A stretch of DNA of 64,000 nucleotides, taken from assembly GCA_944472135.2 (NCBI GenBank), contig OX235265.1, forward strand, positions 1,862,501-1,926,500. The letters are read 5' to 3'. Source of the stretch: Trichobilharzia regenti (lineage: Eukaryota > Platyhelminthes > Trematoda > Strigeidida > Schistosomatidae). Below the pieces are notes generated by a model that did not search any database, had not been told where the DNA came from, and worked only from the letters and a program-made list of their open reading frames with translations. Each line of letters opens with the position of its first letter. Within the stretch, counting starts at the first letter, position 1. Of this stretch, positions 37,315 to 48,966 are shown piece after piece. The translations under genes and the position numbers were made by a program.

Positions 37315-38020
37315 TTTCATACATTTATTCCCCTTAATGAATTTGAACAAAACAAGAACTAAAGTTTTAGCAGAATAAAATGGTACCATCAGTGTTTATT
37401 TCGTTGCCTTCTCGTCAGCTGCTTACATGGCAAAGACATTATTAAATATATCTACAACAACAATTTTAACATACTTGCCCACACAGAGTTCAGTTTAAAC
37501 AAAAATCAATCGATCAATATACCCATACACTAAAAATATATACATATATAAATATGCAATATTAACCACTATTCCAAACAATAATAATCAAACACAATGG
37601 AAACTTTTAGCATTTCACATTCGGAAGAAAGAGAGGTGAAATTATCCAGTTACCAGGCTGGCAAAGAAAGACTGATAACCGCTTCTTTCTGGACGCATAA
37701 ATCAGGTTTCAGGCGCTTGATGGAAATGGCCTCAGCAAACTTAAGGAGAATTTAGCTATTTTGCTTATTGATAATTTCGAACGACTTTCCAACGTCCACC
37801 TCATGACCTGTGTCAAGGAGATGCCTGGTGATGGCACTGTTTAAAGCATTTGTTCCCTTTAGACGTAAGCTTTTTGGTACATGTTCAGAAAATCGTAGAT
37901 ACGCCCTTCTTTCTGTCCTTCCAATGTAACTGCTCCCGCAGATACATGTAAATTTGTATACACAGTTTTGAATATTTATGGTCAGTGAGAACATGAGATG
38001 AAATAATTCAATGAGATGTA
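37315..38020 (-). mobile_element. Penelope-like element 3' half with intact GIY-YIG start
   Basis: Minus-strand frame 37994-37752 reads IQNCVYKFTCICGSSYIGRT, then ERRAYLRFSEHVPKSLRLKG and ITRHLLDTGHEVDVGKSFEI: the C-x-C-x-x-S-Y-I-G core with catalytic Arg and the H-x-x-x-x-G-H block. It continues in a second frame toward 37620 (QKEAVISLSLPAW-like end). 37320-37380 is a PLE end block also seen at 30145-30200. Confidence 0.78.
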
Positions 38021-38034
38021 TTTATTTTTTCCAG

Positions 38035-38290
38035 GATTGGATCGTAGAGATTGCGTTTGATTAGTTGGAGGGTATCATCATGAGTTGACATAGATTAGAA
38101 AACCAATGGAAAACCTGAGAGTGCAAAACAGCTGTTTCGTCCTAATTTGGGACTCTTCTTCAGTATGCACACACCACTAGGGTACGAACCCAGGATCTTC
38201 TGGTTACAAGGCAAGCTTGTAGACCTTTAAGCCATTGGGGCCCGATTCATTGGCCAACCCATGAATTCTAACTTCTGCCTGTATATATAG
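38035..38290 (-). repeat. Repeat C copy
   Basis: Minus strand: CAATGGCTTAAAGGTCTACA head variant, CTGGGTTCGTACCCTAG B-box region and the GTTTTCCATTGGTTTTCTAA end. Confidence 0.75.
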
Positions 38291-38565
38291 TCAACAAAAG
38301 TACACGTTTGAAGACAGAGTGTAGTCAGTGGTGTGTGAGTCAACATGACTACTACAGAAAATAAACCAACGAATGCGGTGAACTAGACGATAATAATAAT
38401 AATAATAAATAAGTCATTTAGAAGACAAATTTTGTGAAATGATATCATTCCGGAGTGTCTTCACAACCGCTTTACAACTAAGATGGTTCACAATAATAAA
38501 ATTACTCAGTTATATAAAACAAAAGTACATACTAATGACCAGCCATATTTAAATAGGTCGAGTAG

Positions 38566-39885
38566 GCGGCCTTCAAATCCGTGGATCGAAATGTACTATG
38601 GCAATGTCTGACTGTGAAGGGAGTGCCAAGAAAGTACATTGCACCAATTAAGGCACTCGATTCAAACTCATGTAGTCGTGTAAGGGCTTATGGGGAATTG
38701 TCATCTGAATTGGTAACAACCAGTGGTGTCCGACAGGGATGTCCACTCTCCCCATTTCTGTTTAACTTCATCATACATATGCTGATGGAAGTATCCTTAA
38801 CTGAACGTAATGACTTAGGAATCGACTTGTTACCAGGGAATAGTCTTATGGACTTAGAATATGCAGATGACATAGTCCTGTTAGGGGAGGATGCTGACAA
38901 AATGAGGCAGAGTCTTCTGAACACCTTGAGCAGCAATCTTCGTATGTTTGGCATGCGATTCGCCCCTGCAAAATGCAAGATGCTGCTACAGGACTGGACT
39001 ACGTCAACTCCTAACTTAGTGATAGGGAGTGAAGTGATAGAACATGTTGACCACTTCACCTATTTGGGAAGTTGTATTAACATCAACGGACTGATTGGCG
39101 ATGAAATCTCAGCACGGATCCGAAAAGCTCGAGCTGCTTTCGCTGACTTACACCATCCCTGGCGTAGGTGTGACATCCGGCCATCAACCAAGGGACGTGT
39201 GTACTGTTCAGCGGTTCGCTCCGTCCTTCTCTATGGCTCTGAAACATGGCCAATACGAGTTGAAGACATGAAAAGGTTGACTGCTTTCGATCATAGATGT
39301 CTGCAATCTCTGTCTCACGTTAGGTGGTATAATAAGGTAAGTAATGTTGACGTTAGGCGTAGAGTGTTGGGTAAAGAGGGAAAATCAATCGACGAGGCTA
39401 TAAAGTTACATAGACTGAGATGGCTAGGTCAGGTGGTGCGCATGCCTAACCATCGCCTCCGACGACGACGGGCATCACTAGCTAGCTGATATAGGTGTAG
39501 GTTGGAAAAGAGCCAGTGGTGGCCAAACAAAAACATGGCCTCGTCAATCCATGAAATCCTTGACAGTTAAGCTGAGTCAGGTAGGGAGATGCAGACCTCC
39601 GGGTTGGGGCCCTCGGGACTGACTCTAGGAATCAATGGCTGGAAACAATAGGTGACATGGCTCAAAATCGTTGTCAATGGCCAGAGCAGATGTATTCAGT
39701 CTCTGTAATCTTTCATATTCCTTTCTACCATTACCCATTCTGTTTCACTCGTATACTTGTCAGACTGTATTGATTCTCTTCACTCATCTTCTTGTCTACT
39801 TTTGTGTGCTATTTGGAACGTGGCAACTCGAACTGCTGTTGTTCGGTGGTAAGTTCTATGTTGAATCCAGACAGACAAACAGACG
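38566..39885 (+). mobile_element. RTE-1 LINE, 5'-truncated, with 10-bp target duplication
   Basis: 1320 bp from inside the RT to a (GACA)n-like end. Flanks are GGTCGAGTAG (38556-38565) and GGTCAAGTAG (39886-39895), a target duplication with one difference. The element family is RTE-like; schistosome relatives are SR2, SR3 and Perere-3, but identity was not tested. Confidence 0.92.
38581..39489 (+). CDS. RTE-1 reverse transcriptase C-terminal half
   Basis: The frame enters at AFKSVDRNVLW (the motif A region, whose first Asp is replaced by Lys in AFKS) and reads TSGVRQGCPLSPFLFN (motif B), LEYADDIVLLGED (motif C, both Asp kept), GMRFAPAKCKML, FTYLGSCININGL and SARIRKARAAFADL. The C-terminal block LLYGSETWPIRVED, FDHRCLQSLSHVRW and LHRLRWLGQVVRMPNHRLRR follows. 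It closes at 39489 because CTAG is duplicated (CTAGCTAGCTGAT); the 33.4-kb copy has it once and continues. Nominal start is not a real start; the endonuclease and RT N-part are missing. Confidence 0.9.
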   Translation: MDRNVLWQCLTVKGVPRKYIAPIKALDSNSCSRVRAYGELSSELVTTSGVRQGCPLSPFLFNFIIHMLMEVSLTERNDLGIDLLPGNSLMDLEYADDIVLLGEDADKMRQSLLNTLSSNLRMFGMRFAPAKCKMLLQDWTTSTPNLVIGSEVIEHVDHFTYLGSCININGLIGDEISARIRKARAAFADLHHPWRRCDIRPSTKGRVYCSAVRSVLLYGSETWPIRVEDMKRLTAFDHRCLQSLSHVRWYNKVSNVDVRRRVLGKEGKSIDEAIKLHRLRWLGQVVRMPNHRLRRRRASLAS

Positions 39886-40559
39886 GGTCAAGTAGTCCAT
39901 GGTAGGTGACATTAATTGAAGTCTATTGTGTTTTGTACACATAGTTTATGATGCATAGGATTAATCCCCAAAAGTGCTTCCTTCACCTTTAATAACCAAC
40001 CTACAGTTAGAGTTATGTGATGAAATAATTGTGAAACAGTCAAGAATATTGATTTTGTGACCTGACATTAATAAGTATCTTGCAGTGGATGATGATGGTA
40101 GATTTCTATTTGGATTAATAATTGCACTGAGATTTTCTATGTGCCTTAATAACCATTTTGGAATATGTTCTTATCGATGATCACTTTGGAACATTCTATT
40201 AGTTCTACCTACATAAGTGTGCATCACCGCAACTGCAGGTGAACGGCGTAGATACAGTTTGAAGTAGAGGCCATAGAATTTCGTTCTTTAATCGTAGGTA
40301 GGTACAGGAATCGAAAATGTTCGGTGTGTGAGGGAAAGATGTGGTGCAAACTTAAAAGTACTATTAGTGGGTGATTATCAAATAATCATAATAATAAGTA
40401 ATAATAAATTTATTGAAATGAACAGGATTTTGTAAATATGGTAGGTAACAAGTTAGAAAAGCATAAAAAATGTCATGAAATCATAAAAGGTCAAAAAAAT
40501 GAACATTTGTCAATGAAACAAAGGAACAAAGGAAAAGAAAAAGAAGAAGAAATGAAATA

Positions 40560-41139
40560 ATTTCAATATATTAGTTTTTTTAAATTCAAAATTTGATTGA
40601 TAGTGGTCACCAAGTGGACAAAAATAGTGCTTTCAAAGTTATTTACCGCATTCCATCAAGTCTTTCGAACGGAATCAGAACCCGTCTTTTACACTTAGCC
40701 GAAGAAGCTATGGGAATTCGAGAGAACAATCCTAGTCTTTGTATACAAAAGAAATTTGTTCTACCTTTGTCTCTCCCACCCTTGGCCTAGGTGAATTCTA
40801 TTCGAAAACCTCCAACCCTTTCTTATCATCCCTCTCCTTCGTACTTTTATGATATTTATTTAAACTCTGATTATCGTTCCATTTGATTTGACCTAATTTA
40901 TTTATTTATTGAATTTTCTGCATATATGCATATACTAACTTTGTTATTCTTATCACATATATAAGCCTTATTAACAATATTTTGTTATTATTATAATCAT
41001 CGCTATTAACTTCGTTCAAAACATTTACCACAATATTATTACTATTATTATTATTATTGTTATTATTATTATTATGATTACTATTATTATTTGATCCACT
41101 AAATCACCGTCATTGGTTAAAATTTTATATATATATATG

Positions 41140-41177
<38 letters not shown>

Positions 41178-41240
41178 TCTATGTAAATTAGAGTAAAGCC
41201 TGAAGTAGATCTAATTGAAAACAATATTGTTCGCTTATAT
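40560..41240 (+). mobile_element. Penelope-like element 3' end (type E)
   Basis: LIDSGHQVDKNSAFKVIYRI and the tail IRENNPSLCIQKKFVLPLSL (40590-40787) are the end of a GIY-YIG protein. A 3' UTR with (ATT)n (41035-41090) and (AT)n (41125-41176) follows, then GTAAATTAGAGTAAAGCCTG. The copy at 48190-48966 is the same type. Confidence 0.78.
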
Positions 41241-41273
41241 GTCTTGTTCTAATAGCATTAAGTCCCTTTGATA

Positions 41274-42588
41274 AATTTGAATAAGGTATTTAGACGAGAA
41301 ATTTCGTGAAATGATATCATTCCGGAGTGTCTTTACAACCGCTTTAAAACTAGCATCGTCCACAATAATAATGAAATAAAATGCATGACAATTACTCAGT
41401 TATATAAAACAAAAGTTTACCCTAATGACCAATCTTTTTTAAATCGATGAAGTATACTCGCCATGGTAGGCGAAGATTGAAGTCAATTGTGTTTTGCATG
41501 CATACTTTAGGATGCTTACCAATGATCCCCAAAAGTGCTTCCATCACCTTTAATAATCAACCTTAAATTAGAGTTATGTGATGAAATAATTGTGAAACAG
41601 TCATTAATATTGATTTTGTGATGGATGGTTGGTGATGGATTTCTATTCAGATTAATAATTGCATTAGGATTTTCTGTGTGTTTTAATAACTATTTTCCTT
41701 TCGGTGACCACATTGAGACATTTTATTGGTTCTACCTATATTAGTGTACGTCACCGCAACTGCAGGTGAACGGCGTAGATACAGTTTGAAGTAGATTTTA
41801 TAGAATTTCATCTTTTAATCGTAGGTACACAGGGATCGAAAATGTTCGACATGACAGGGAAAGAGATGCGGCGGCGGAGAATGTGTGCTTGATGGCTGAC
41901 CGAAATCTTTGAGCTATCTGTCACCTTTGAATGGTAGGTTAATGAAGATAGCTTTCTTTGATACAGAAGCTGTCTTTTCTAGATGAGGTCTACCCCTACT
42001 GTCACCAGTGACAACTGTTAGCTAATAAAACGGAATGTACGTGTCGAAGCTCACTAATCAATATGTCGCTCATACATATTTTATAGGTCCTTGAAAATAA
42101 ACATTTCACTAGGGAAGTTTTATACTGGATAGGAAACAAGACTGGTGAAATGAAGATATTGTCCAATCCATTTTTGTTTTACGAGAAATGTATCACTTAA
42201 GCGTTCCATCGTCTCTCCTAGACACTGAAATATCCAAGAAACTGAATTTGTTATTCGATTCGAATTCGGAAGTCACTCGGATATCTGGATGATTGTGATT
42301 AAACAGAGTAATAAACTTTTGAATAGACTTACTATTGTTATCAGTAATGAGAGTATCATCCACATAACATTTACATAAAATAAATTTTCCTAGTACAACT
42401 TGCATTTGACCTATTTTAATATGATTGGTCATTAGTATGTACTTTTGTTTTTTATATAACTGAGTAATTGTCATGAAATTTATTTTATTATTGTTAACCA
42501 CGTTAGTTGTAAAGAGGTTGTAAAGAAACTACGAAATGACGATGTTATCATCTCGCGAAATTTGTCTTCTAATTGCACTATTCAAATA
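41274..42588 (-). mobile_element. Penelope-like element bounded by inverted repeats
   Basis: 41274-41434 and 42423-42588 are inverted copies (AATTTGAATA..., CAATTACTCAGTTATATAAA, ACTAATGACCAATC). Inside, the minus strand (42400-42193) encodes KCYVDDTLITDNNSKSIQKF and NKFSFLDISVSRRDDGTLK, the PLE RT motif C region and the FLD thumb block. The rest of the interior is decayed. Confidence 0.75.
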
Positions 42589-42613
42589 TGTATATATATA
42601 TAGTTTACAATGT

Positions 42614-42717
42614 GATAGAGGTTTTTTTTTGTATTTCCCAATGAATGAAAAAACAAAACGAGATTGTTTTTACTCATTGTTTTTTCATTCATTGGGAAAT
42701 ACAAAAAAACCTCTATC
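42614..42717. repeat. Hairpin, 41-43-nt arms and 20-nt loop
   Basis: GATAGAGG, a T run, then GTATTTCCCAATGAATG and GAAAAAACAA (42614-42656) are inverted at 42677-42717. The only mismatch seen is a T-run of 9 against an A-run of 7. A single-arm relative lies at 54420-54470. Confidence 0.92.
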
Positions 42718-42724
42718 ATAATGA

Positions 42725-43040
42725 ATATCATATACCCAATGCCCAAATTTTTTCAAACCGTTAAAAGTGAACTTGGTTTGGATATATATAATAGTTTACA
42801 ATGGTCTGTACAACAAAGGTGTCTAGTCAAACTACCGGTATGACATCGGTGTGAAGCACTTTCTGACTGCGTTTCACAAAAGTAAAGCAGTTCAAATTAC
42901 CACAATTCGTATACCACGAAAAGGGGTAGAGGGTAATGATGCTAAGGAACTAGAATGAACTACCGGTGTATAGAAGAAAGAATAATTACATCTTGAATGA
43001 TAAGAATTCAATGAATCTATTAGATAGAAAATAGTGAATG
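42725..43040. other. Unassigned
   Basis: No ORF or repeat family recognised. Confidence 0.45.
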
Positions 43041-43378
43041 CATCCACATCACGTCTAAGCCACGTAGGAAGGTGTAGACTTCCTGGTTGGGGTCCTCGGG
43101 ACGGTAAAAACCAATGGCTGGAAACAATTGGTGACATGGCTCAAAATCGTTCTCAGTGGCACAGATGCGTCCACTCCTTGTGATTTATGATTTCCAATGA
43201 AACTGTTTTGTTCTTCGTTATTACTCCTCCTTTGTCTCACACCTCTGCTCACTGTCTCTATTATGCCTTTCTTGTACTTTCTTCTCTTGCTTCGCGTGCT
43301 ACACGGAGTGTGGAGACTTGAACTGCTGCACATTTGTGCAAAGTTCTATGTCGATAACAGACAGACAGACAGACATCA
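43041..43378 (+). mobile_element. RTE-1-related LINE 3' end
   Basis: CACGTAGGAAGGTGTAGACT, TTGGGGTCCTCGGGACG and TGGCTGGAAACAATTGGTGA match the C-terminal coding end of RTE-1. The sequence then diverges into another subtype's 3' end (also at 49450) and finishes in (GACA)n. ACATCAC near both edges may be the target duplication. Confidence 0.75.
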
Positions 43379-43379
43379 C

Positions 43380-43854
43380 AGAGAAAAAATTTTCAGCCAT
43401 ATCATCAGGCCGATGATTCCTATAGTCCCGAAAACTGCAATCAGATAGTTTACACATCCACTCCCACAGACTGATTCTTTGTTTTAATTTGAACACGCCT
43501 AAGTGTTTTTCAATCTAATCCTGCATCAGGTAACATTGGCTGACGGAGAAGGCGGTAGCTCAATATGCATAATACACGTTCTAAGCATCTCAATCGATGA
43601 ATTTTTAAAACCCAAGCGATTAACTAGTCACGTCTACCTACAGCTTTACAGCTGACTGCAATATGAGTGAAAAGCATCTCTGATGAAGGGTAGCTAGCCA
43701 TTTCAGATCTTCTACATCGCATGACGCACTACTATCTGACCTTAAGAGAAAATCAACCAATCAGACCCAAGCAGAAGATAATAGCTGAACAGTTGAAAAC
43801 GGCAGGTAATTCGATTTCTCAGGCATATCGGTCTTGTAGGGAATTTTGTATGAT
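43380..43854. other. Unassigned
   Basis: Short frames only; nothing recognised. Confidence 0.45.
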
Positions 43855-44335
43855 TGGTTGGAAGATTTCATCAAGACATCAGTTAAAGTGCCATTCGAAA
43901 ACCAGTCAGGGAGTATTGGACAGTTGTTTCGTCCCACCTAGTTTGGGACTCCTCATCAGTACTGACAATGATTCCCAATCTAGGATGAAACAGCAGCTGT
44001 CCAGTACTTCCTGTGGCTGGTTTTCAATGGTTCTCTAACTGATATCAATCCGTGATCAACTCATAAAAACAAAACTAACCCTTACCAAGCAAACTATAGA
44101 AAATTAATCTGATGCTCGCTGGTGACTGACTGGCTACAGGACGGAGTTTCCTGGAGTTCTAGTGACAAGTCGTGACCAGTGAGGGCTATCCAGATGTCAC
44201 ATGTGAGGATGTATGTCCCACCGAAGACAATGGTTGGGGTCTCGCTAAATCAGGAATTGGTAGAAGTTAGAATTCATGGTCTGGCCAATGATTCCGGTCC
44301 CAGTGGTTGATCGGTAAACGAGAATTCATTAAATC
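43855..44335. repeat. Repeat C pair, inverted
   Basis: 43855-43960 is a minus-oriented C fragment and 43963-44330 a plus-oriented one (GATTCCCAATCTAGGATGAA, GGTTCTCTAACTGATATCAA, then the block before the head GTCCCAGTGGTTGATCGG). Confidence 0.75.
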
Positions 44336-44889
44336 CGGCTTTATTAACCACATATGTTGCTTGTTTTAAAATACTTGTTATCAGTGCAATAATAACCGGT
44401 GAATAAATCGTCTTTACGTAGAATATATAGCTACAGGTTTGACGTCAGATTAGTTTCAAGTTGTAGGCTGACAATATCAATAGTATCTACACGATAAATG
44501 TGTCAGGAGTTGAATGCAATAACAAAAACAAGAACAAAATAAATTTAGAGACGGTGATTGATTAGTCATAATAAATCCATCATTCATCCATCCATCCATC
44601 CATCAACACTGCAGAACGTGTCGGATGATCAGTGATAAGTATAAAAAGACGGTGAGATTACAGTGAAACCTTTCATCATGAAATAATCAATATGTGTAAA
44701 ATCAATGAAGTGGAATAGTCGCATCTGATCGGAGAAAACATCATATCTCTCAGTATAAAATCAGAATAGCTTGTTACTGCCTACGCATATATACATATAT
44801 ATATGCTAAATTTGACAATGTTTTTGAAGAATATTAGAATAAGCGGCATTAAATTATAAAACACCTTGAATACATTCGATTAGACAAAG
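44336..44889. other. Unassigned, with (ATCC)n microsatellite
   Basis: CATC units at about 44582-44603. Otherwise AT-rich with no recognised family. Confidence 0.5.
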
Positions 44890-45538
44890 CACTGGACACA
44901 GGACGATAGTTTTACAGTCCAAGGATGGCCAGAGTAGGGACAATTTTGGATACTGGTGATCCCATGGCAACTCCCTCAGTTTGTTTGTATATTTTATTCC
45001 TGGAATTTAAATACTGTGGAAGTTAGGCATAGCTGCACTCCTAGCATTATGTCCTCAAGTGGCACTTTCGTCATAAGATGGTAGAAGATATATTCATGGA
45101 TAGGTGGGACAACATAGCGACTAAAATGTTCACCCCCACCCCAAAATTATGATACATTCACAGTATTTAGAACACAAGATATAGACAGATTTTTCGAACA
45201 CATCAACTCAAAGGTGGAGGCAATTCAATTTACTCATGAATTGGAAAGTCAGGAAGGGGAGCTTCCAATGTTAGATTGCAGCGTAAAAAGGAAAGATGAT
45301 GGGAAGTTAAACACTAGTGTATTTACAAGAAACCCACACATTCAAACAGATATTTGGACTTCCGATCACTCCATCTCGGGTAAGTAAAAATAGGATTGGT
45401 GAAATGTTTAAATGACAGAGCACAAAAACTAAGTAGTACCAAGGAAAATCTAAGACTGGAAGTGAAGCATATATGAGAGGCTTTGAAACTTAATAATCAC
45501 TTTGCTAGATTAGTCAGAAAGTATGTATTATTACTATA
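44890..45538 (+). mobile_element. Penelope-like RT remnant
   Basis: Reads DRFFEHINSKVEAIQFTHEL, then GELPMLDCSVKRKDDGKLNT and SVFTRNPH (45190-45340), the block after the RT active site. The active-site region and beyond are scrambled. Confidence 0.7.
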
Positions 45539-46172
45539 TCCTTTAATTCCTAGAGGAACATAGGGCTTCAGCTGCGCGTCTCCATTGCCTTCGGTTTTCT
45601 GCCAACGTTTTCACTCCGCTGCAAGTCTGCCCACATGCTTTCATCTCCTCCTCACATGACCTCCTCCAAGTCACCCCACCCTCGCACTGACGACCAACTC
45701 GCCGCTTCCCTTTCGTGTTCCACTCGAGCAATGGCTAGTCTAGTGATGTCACTTGATGGTTTCCTCAGAGTATGGCCAGCCAATCCATCTCCATTTCTTC
45801 CTGCCAATTTGTTTCACAATCGGTTCCTGGTTGGTTCGCTCATTGCCAGAGATCCCTCCCTGTTGCTGATCTTTTCTGGCCGGCCATCTGATCTTGAGTA
45901 TTGAGCGAAAATAACTGTTAATGAAGGCTTGTAGTTTGTTGGAGATGCACTTTATGACGCGCCAAGTCTCTGATCCTTAGAGTAGCACTGACTGACTTCA
46001 CATGGCAGTTGAAAACCCGGATCTTATTTTTAATGGTGAGTGCTGTTGACCTTCACACAGACTTGATAGTAATGAAAGCCTGTCTTTCTTTTCCGATTCT
46101 GGCTTTGATATCCTCATTAGTTCCGCCTGTAATTGAAACGATGCTTCCCAGGTAGGTAAATAATAATAGTAG
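45539..46172 (-). mobile_element. RTE-2 C-terminal half
   Basis: The minus strand has YLGSIVSITGGTNEDIKARI (46150-46085), KARKTGFHYY, a gap, then LEWNTKGKRRVGRQCEGGVT and WRRSCEEEMKACGQTCSGVK to RRQWRRAAEALCSSRN (45731-45543). One of the cleaner C-termini of this family. Confidence 0.82.
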
Positions 46173-46189
46173 TGATAGTGATAATAATA

Positions 46190-47240
46190 ATATTAATGGT
46201 GACATGCATGCCAAAGATGCTCAAGATAGTGACAACACTAACAATAAGGAATCTAAATCATCATTAGTAATTCCATACAAAGAAGGAACCTCAGAAACCT
46301 TGCGCAGAATTCTTAACTAGGCAGGGATAAAAGTGGCATTCAAACCCACGAACTCGATCAGAAATAAGGATGACGAATGCTCCGCAACTAAATCAACCAG
46401 CCCAGAGAACACTATTAATTGCAGAAATAAGCTTTGTGGGTTAAAAAATCCTAAAAGTAGAGCCAATTAAACAAAAACAAAATGGTTTATCTCATACTCT
46501 GCCTGCGATGATTGTCAGATCAGATACATAGGTCAGAGTATTTATTTTTTTATTTTTGATTACAGCTTGATTCCACACAGTATTTTTGGTACAAGTATGG
46601 AATTTTCAGCATGGATATCGGTAGCCCAAATTTAGCAGGCCGATCATAGATATCAGGTGTGCTTCGTCGGCAGAGGATCGAACCTCAGACCATGTGCATG
46701 GTCGACGAGAGTCCTAACTGCTGTGCCACCGACGCACAGATTAGCGGAGCACGAAGTCCTCGCAAAATCTAGATTCGTTGACCTGAATAAGATAAGAAAT
46801 CTGGAGAATAGTTCAGTTATAGCACGACATGCAGTTACACACAACCATACAATAGGTTGCGATAGGATGACAGTTTTAAAATCTAGTGTCACAGGGTGTA
46901 GAGAGAGATTGATAACAGCGGAAGCTTTGTTTATCGAATCAACTGCAAATACATGTAATAGGAATGATTCAACACCTGTCCAGGTAGAGATCTGGAAAAT
47001 TCTTCTACCCCTACGACGACAAATAACAGAGGACAAAGCAAACTACAAACCTCAAGTTTCGAAGTCGTGTGATCTTAATTGATTAATATGATTATGACCA
47101 ATAATAAATAATGTTCGAAACTTTGTCATCCAGTAAATAATACTGTTTCTTCACTGTGTGGTGTATCTAATATCCGTGATCAACTCGTAAAAAGTATCAT
47201 TAAACCAGAATTTACAAAATCTCAGTTTATATATATAACA
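46190..47240 (+). mobile_element. Penelope-like GIY-YIG region split by SINE-A
   Basis: 46250-46535 gives VIPYKEGTSETLRRILN, SACDDCQIRYIGQ; the frame resumes after the SINE with RLAEHEVLAKSRFVDLNKIR, SSVIARHAVTHNHTIGCDR, RLITAEALFIESTANTCNRN and VEIWKILLPLRRQITED (46741-47082). The YIG and the R-L-x-E-H motif are on opposite sides of the insert. A terminal repeat (47090-47175) follows. Confidence 0.82.
46536..46738 (-). mobile_element. SINE-A nested in the PLE endonuclease
   Basis: A full minus-oriented SINE-A. Compared with the unoccupied 35.7-kb copy, about 20 bp of PLE sequence is missing at the junction; no long target duplication is visible. Confidence 0.9.
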
Positions 47241-47960
47241 ACTTTATCTTCATTCTTCTTCAAAACATCGGACACACTACAAAGCGACCTTGTCCGTGTA
47301 AAAGACCAAATTCCAAAGGACTATCAGTCTAATTGTGTCTATAAAATAAAATACCTCTTTGGAATGTGATGCGATATGCATCGGAAAAACATCATCAAAG
47401 AGAAATCAAGATCAGAAGAAATTAACACCATATAAACTTTATCCGACCACCGATAAATCTAGTTGTGAACTAGAAAAACTTGAAGAATCATCAGCCATAG
47501 GCCAACACGCTATAGAATCAGGCCACAATCCTGATTCTGACAATACTCAAATCATAGAGAGAAAAAATTTCAGAAATCACAAAGATCGTCTAACATCATC
47601 AGAAGCACTTCTCATATTGAATAGAATCCAGATTGTCTGAATAAGAATAATGGACTAAAAATAGAATTCGACCTAGTTACAATACCTCCCGCCCCCGTGG
47701 AATGAGAGAAAATCAACAAAAATGTGATAAGCAGTTTCATTGTGTGATAAACACATGATCATTTTTTTAAAATAATTTTATACGCATACCAAATTCAAAA
47801 ATCTACACACACTTGGTTTTGTTATCTTTGCCAGTTGGCCAATGTGACAACGTGAACAGAATTACCCCATGCTGATGAACGATGATTAAGTTGTTGTATA
47901 TAAGCTGAGATTTTGTAAATTCTGGGTTAATATCGCAACTTTGATAAAGCTATTAGCGAA
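47241..47960 (+). mobile_element. Penelope-like element 3' half (type D)
   Basis: FKTSDTLQSDLVRVKDQIPK (linker), YKIKY-LECDAICIGKTSSKR (core, I-C-I-G variant), LEKLEESSAIGQHAIESGHN and KDRLTSSEALLILNRIQIV (47290-47637). Then a 3' UTR with ACACTTGGTTTTGTTATCTT. Same type as 54420-55690. Confidence 0.78.
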
Positions 47961-48966
47961 GAATATTGTTTTCAATTAGATCCCACTTCTTCAGGCTTTA
48001 CTCTAATTTACATAGACTTATAAATAAAAATGTTTAACCAATGACGGTGATTTTGTGGATCAAATAATAATAATGCGCCAAATGTTTTGAATGTCACTAA
48101 TAACGATGACTGTAATGAAAGCAGAAATAATGATAATAAGGTTTATGCAGGTGATAAGAATAACAAAGGTAGCAGGTAAAAGGTAGATAAAACGGACTTA
48201 TACTGCTGCCACCATTTGTTTGTCATTTTCCAGCTGCCGACCAATCATGATTGCTCAAGTGAAAGACAAGTTGCCTAGCTGTGCCTCTTCTATGTGTATC
48301 TACAAATTTAGTTGCTCCTGTGGAGAAAGCTAGCTATATAGGGCGAACAACTAAACAGCTTAACAAACGCATTAATGAGCATCTTCCTTCATCGTTCGGA
48401 AAAGGTCAAATAAAATCTATAAGAATTTCTATTTTTGCTCATTTGATTGATGGCGGTCATCAAGTGGGCAAAAATAGTGCCTTCAAAGTTATCTAACGCC
48501 TTCCATCGAGTTTTTCGAATGGAATCAGAACCTGTCTTTTACACTTAGCCGAAGCTCTGGGAATTCGAGAGAACAATCCTAGCCTTTGTATACAAGTTTG
48601 TTCTACCTTTGTCTCTCCCTTGCGTGGCCTAGGTGAATTCTATTCAAAACCCTCCCACCCTTTCTTATCATCCCTCTCCTTCGTACTTTTATGATATTTA
48701 TTTATTTAAACTCTGATTATCGTTCCATTTGATTTGACCTAATTTATTTATTTATTGAATTGTCTACATATACACATATCACTCACTACCTTTGTTATTC
48801 ATATTGCCACCTGTATAAATCATATTATCAATATTTTGTTATCATTATAATCATCGTTATTAATTACGTTCAAAGCATTTACCACATTATTATTATTATT
48901 ACTATTATTATTTGATCCACTAAATCACCGTCATTGGTTAAAACTTTTTGTATATAAATCTATGTA
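47935..48966 (+). mobile_element. Penelope-like element 3' half (type E) with an inverted tail copy in front
   Basis: 47935-48065 is an inverted copy of the type E tail (TTACTCTAATTTACATAGAC, CACCGTCATTGG inverted). 48240-48495 encodes KLPSCASSMCIYKFSCSCGE, SYIGRTTKQLNKRINEHLPS and HLIDGGHQVGKNSAFKVI: a well-kept GIY-YIG with S-Y-I-G-R-T. The tail ends at AATT (48970). Confidence 0.8.

Larger units (their letters stand above)
38405..40375 (-). mobile_element. Penelope-like element interrupted by RTE-1
   Basis: 38405-38555 and 39896-40375 match, in one continuous order, 41280-41870 of the neighbouring PLE. Shared blocks include GATATCATTCCGGAGTGTCT, CCCCAAAAGTGCTTCC and CACCGCAACTGCAGGTGAAC. 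The gap is exactly filled by the RTE-1 insertion. Coding orientation is inferred from the 42.2-kb copy. Confidence 0.75.

Noticed and set aside
38688..39059. 123-codon minus-strand frame
   Set aside because: Exact antisense of the RTE-1 RT, including motif C; no independent support.
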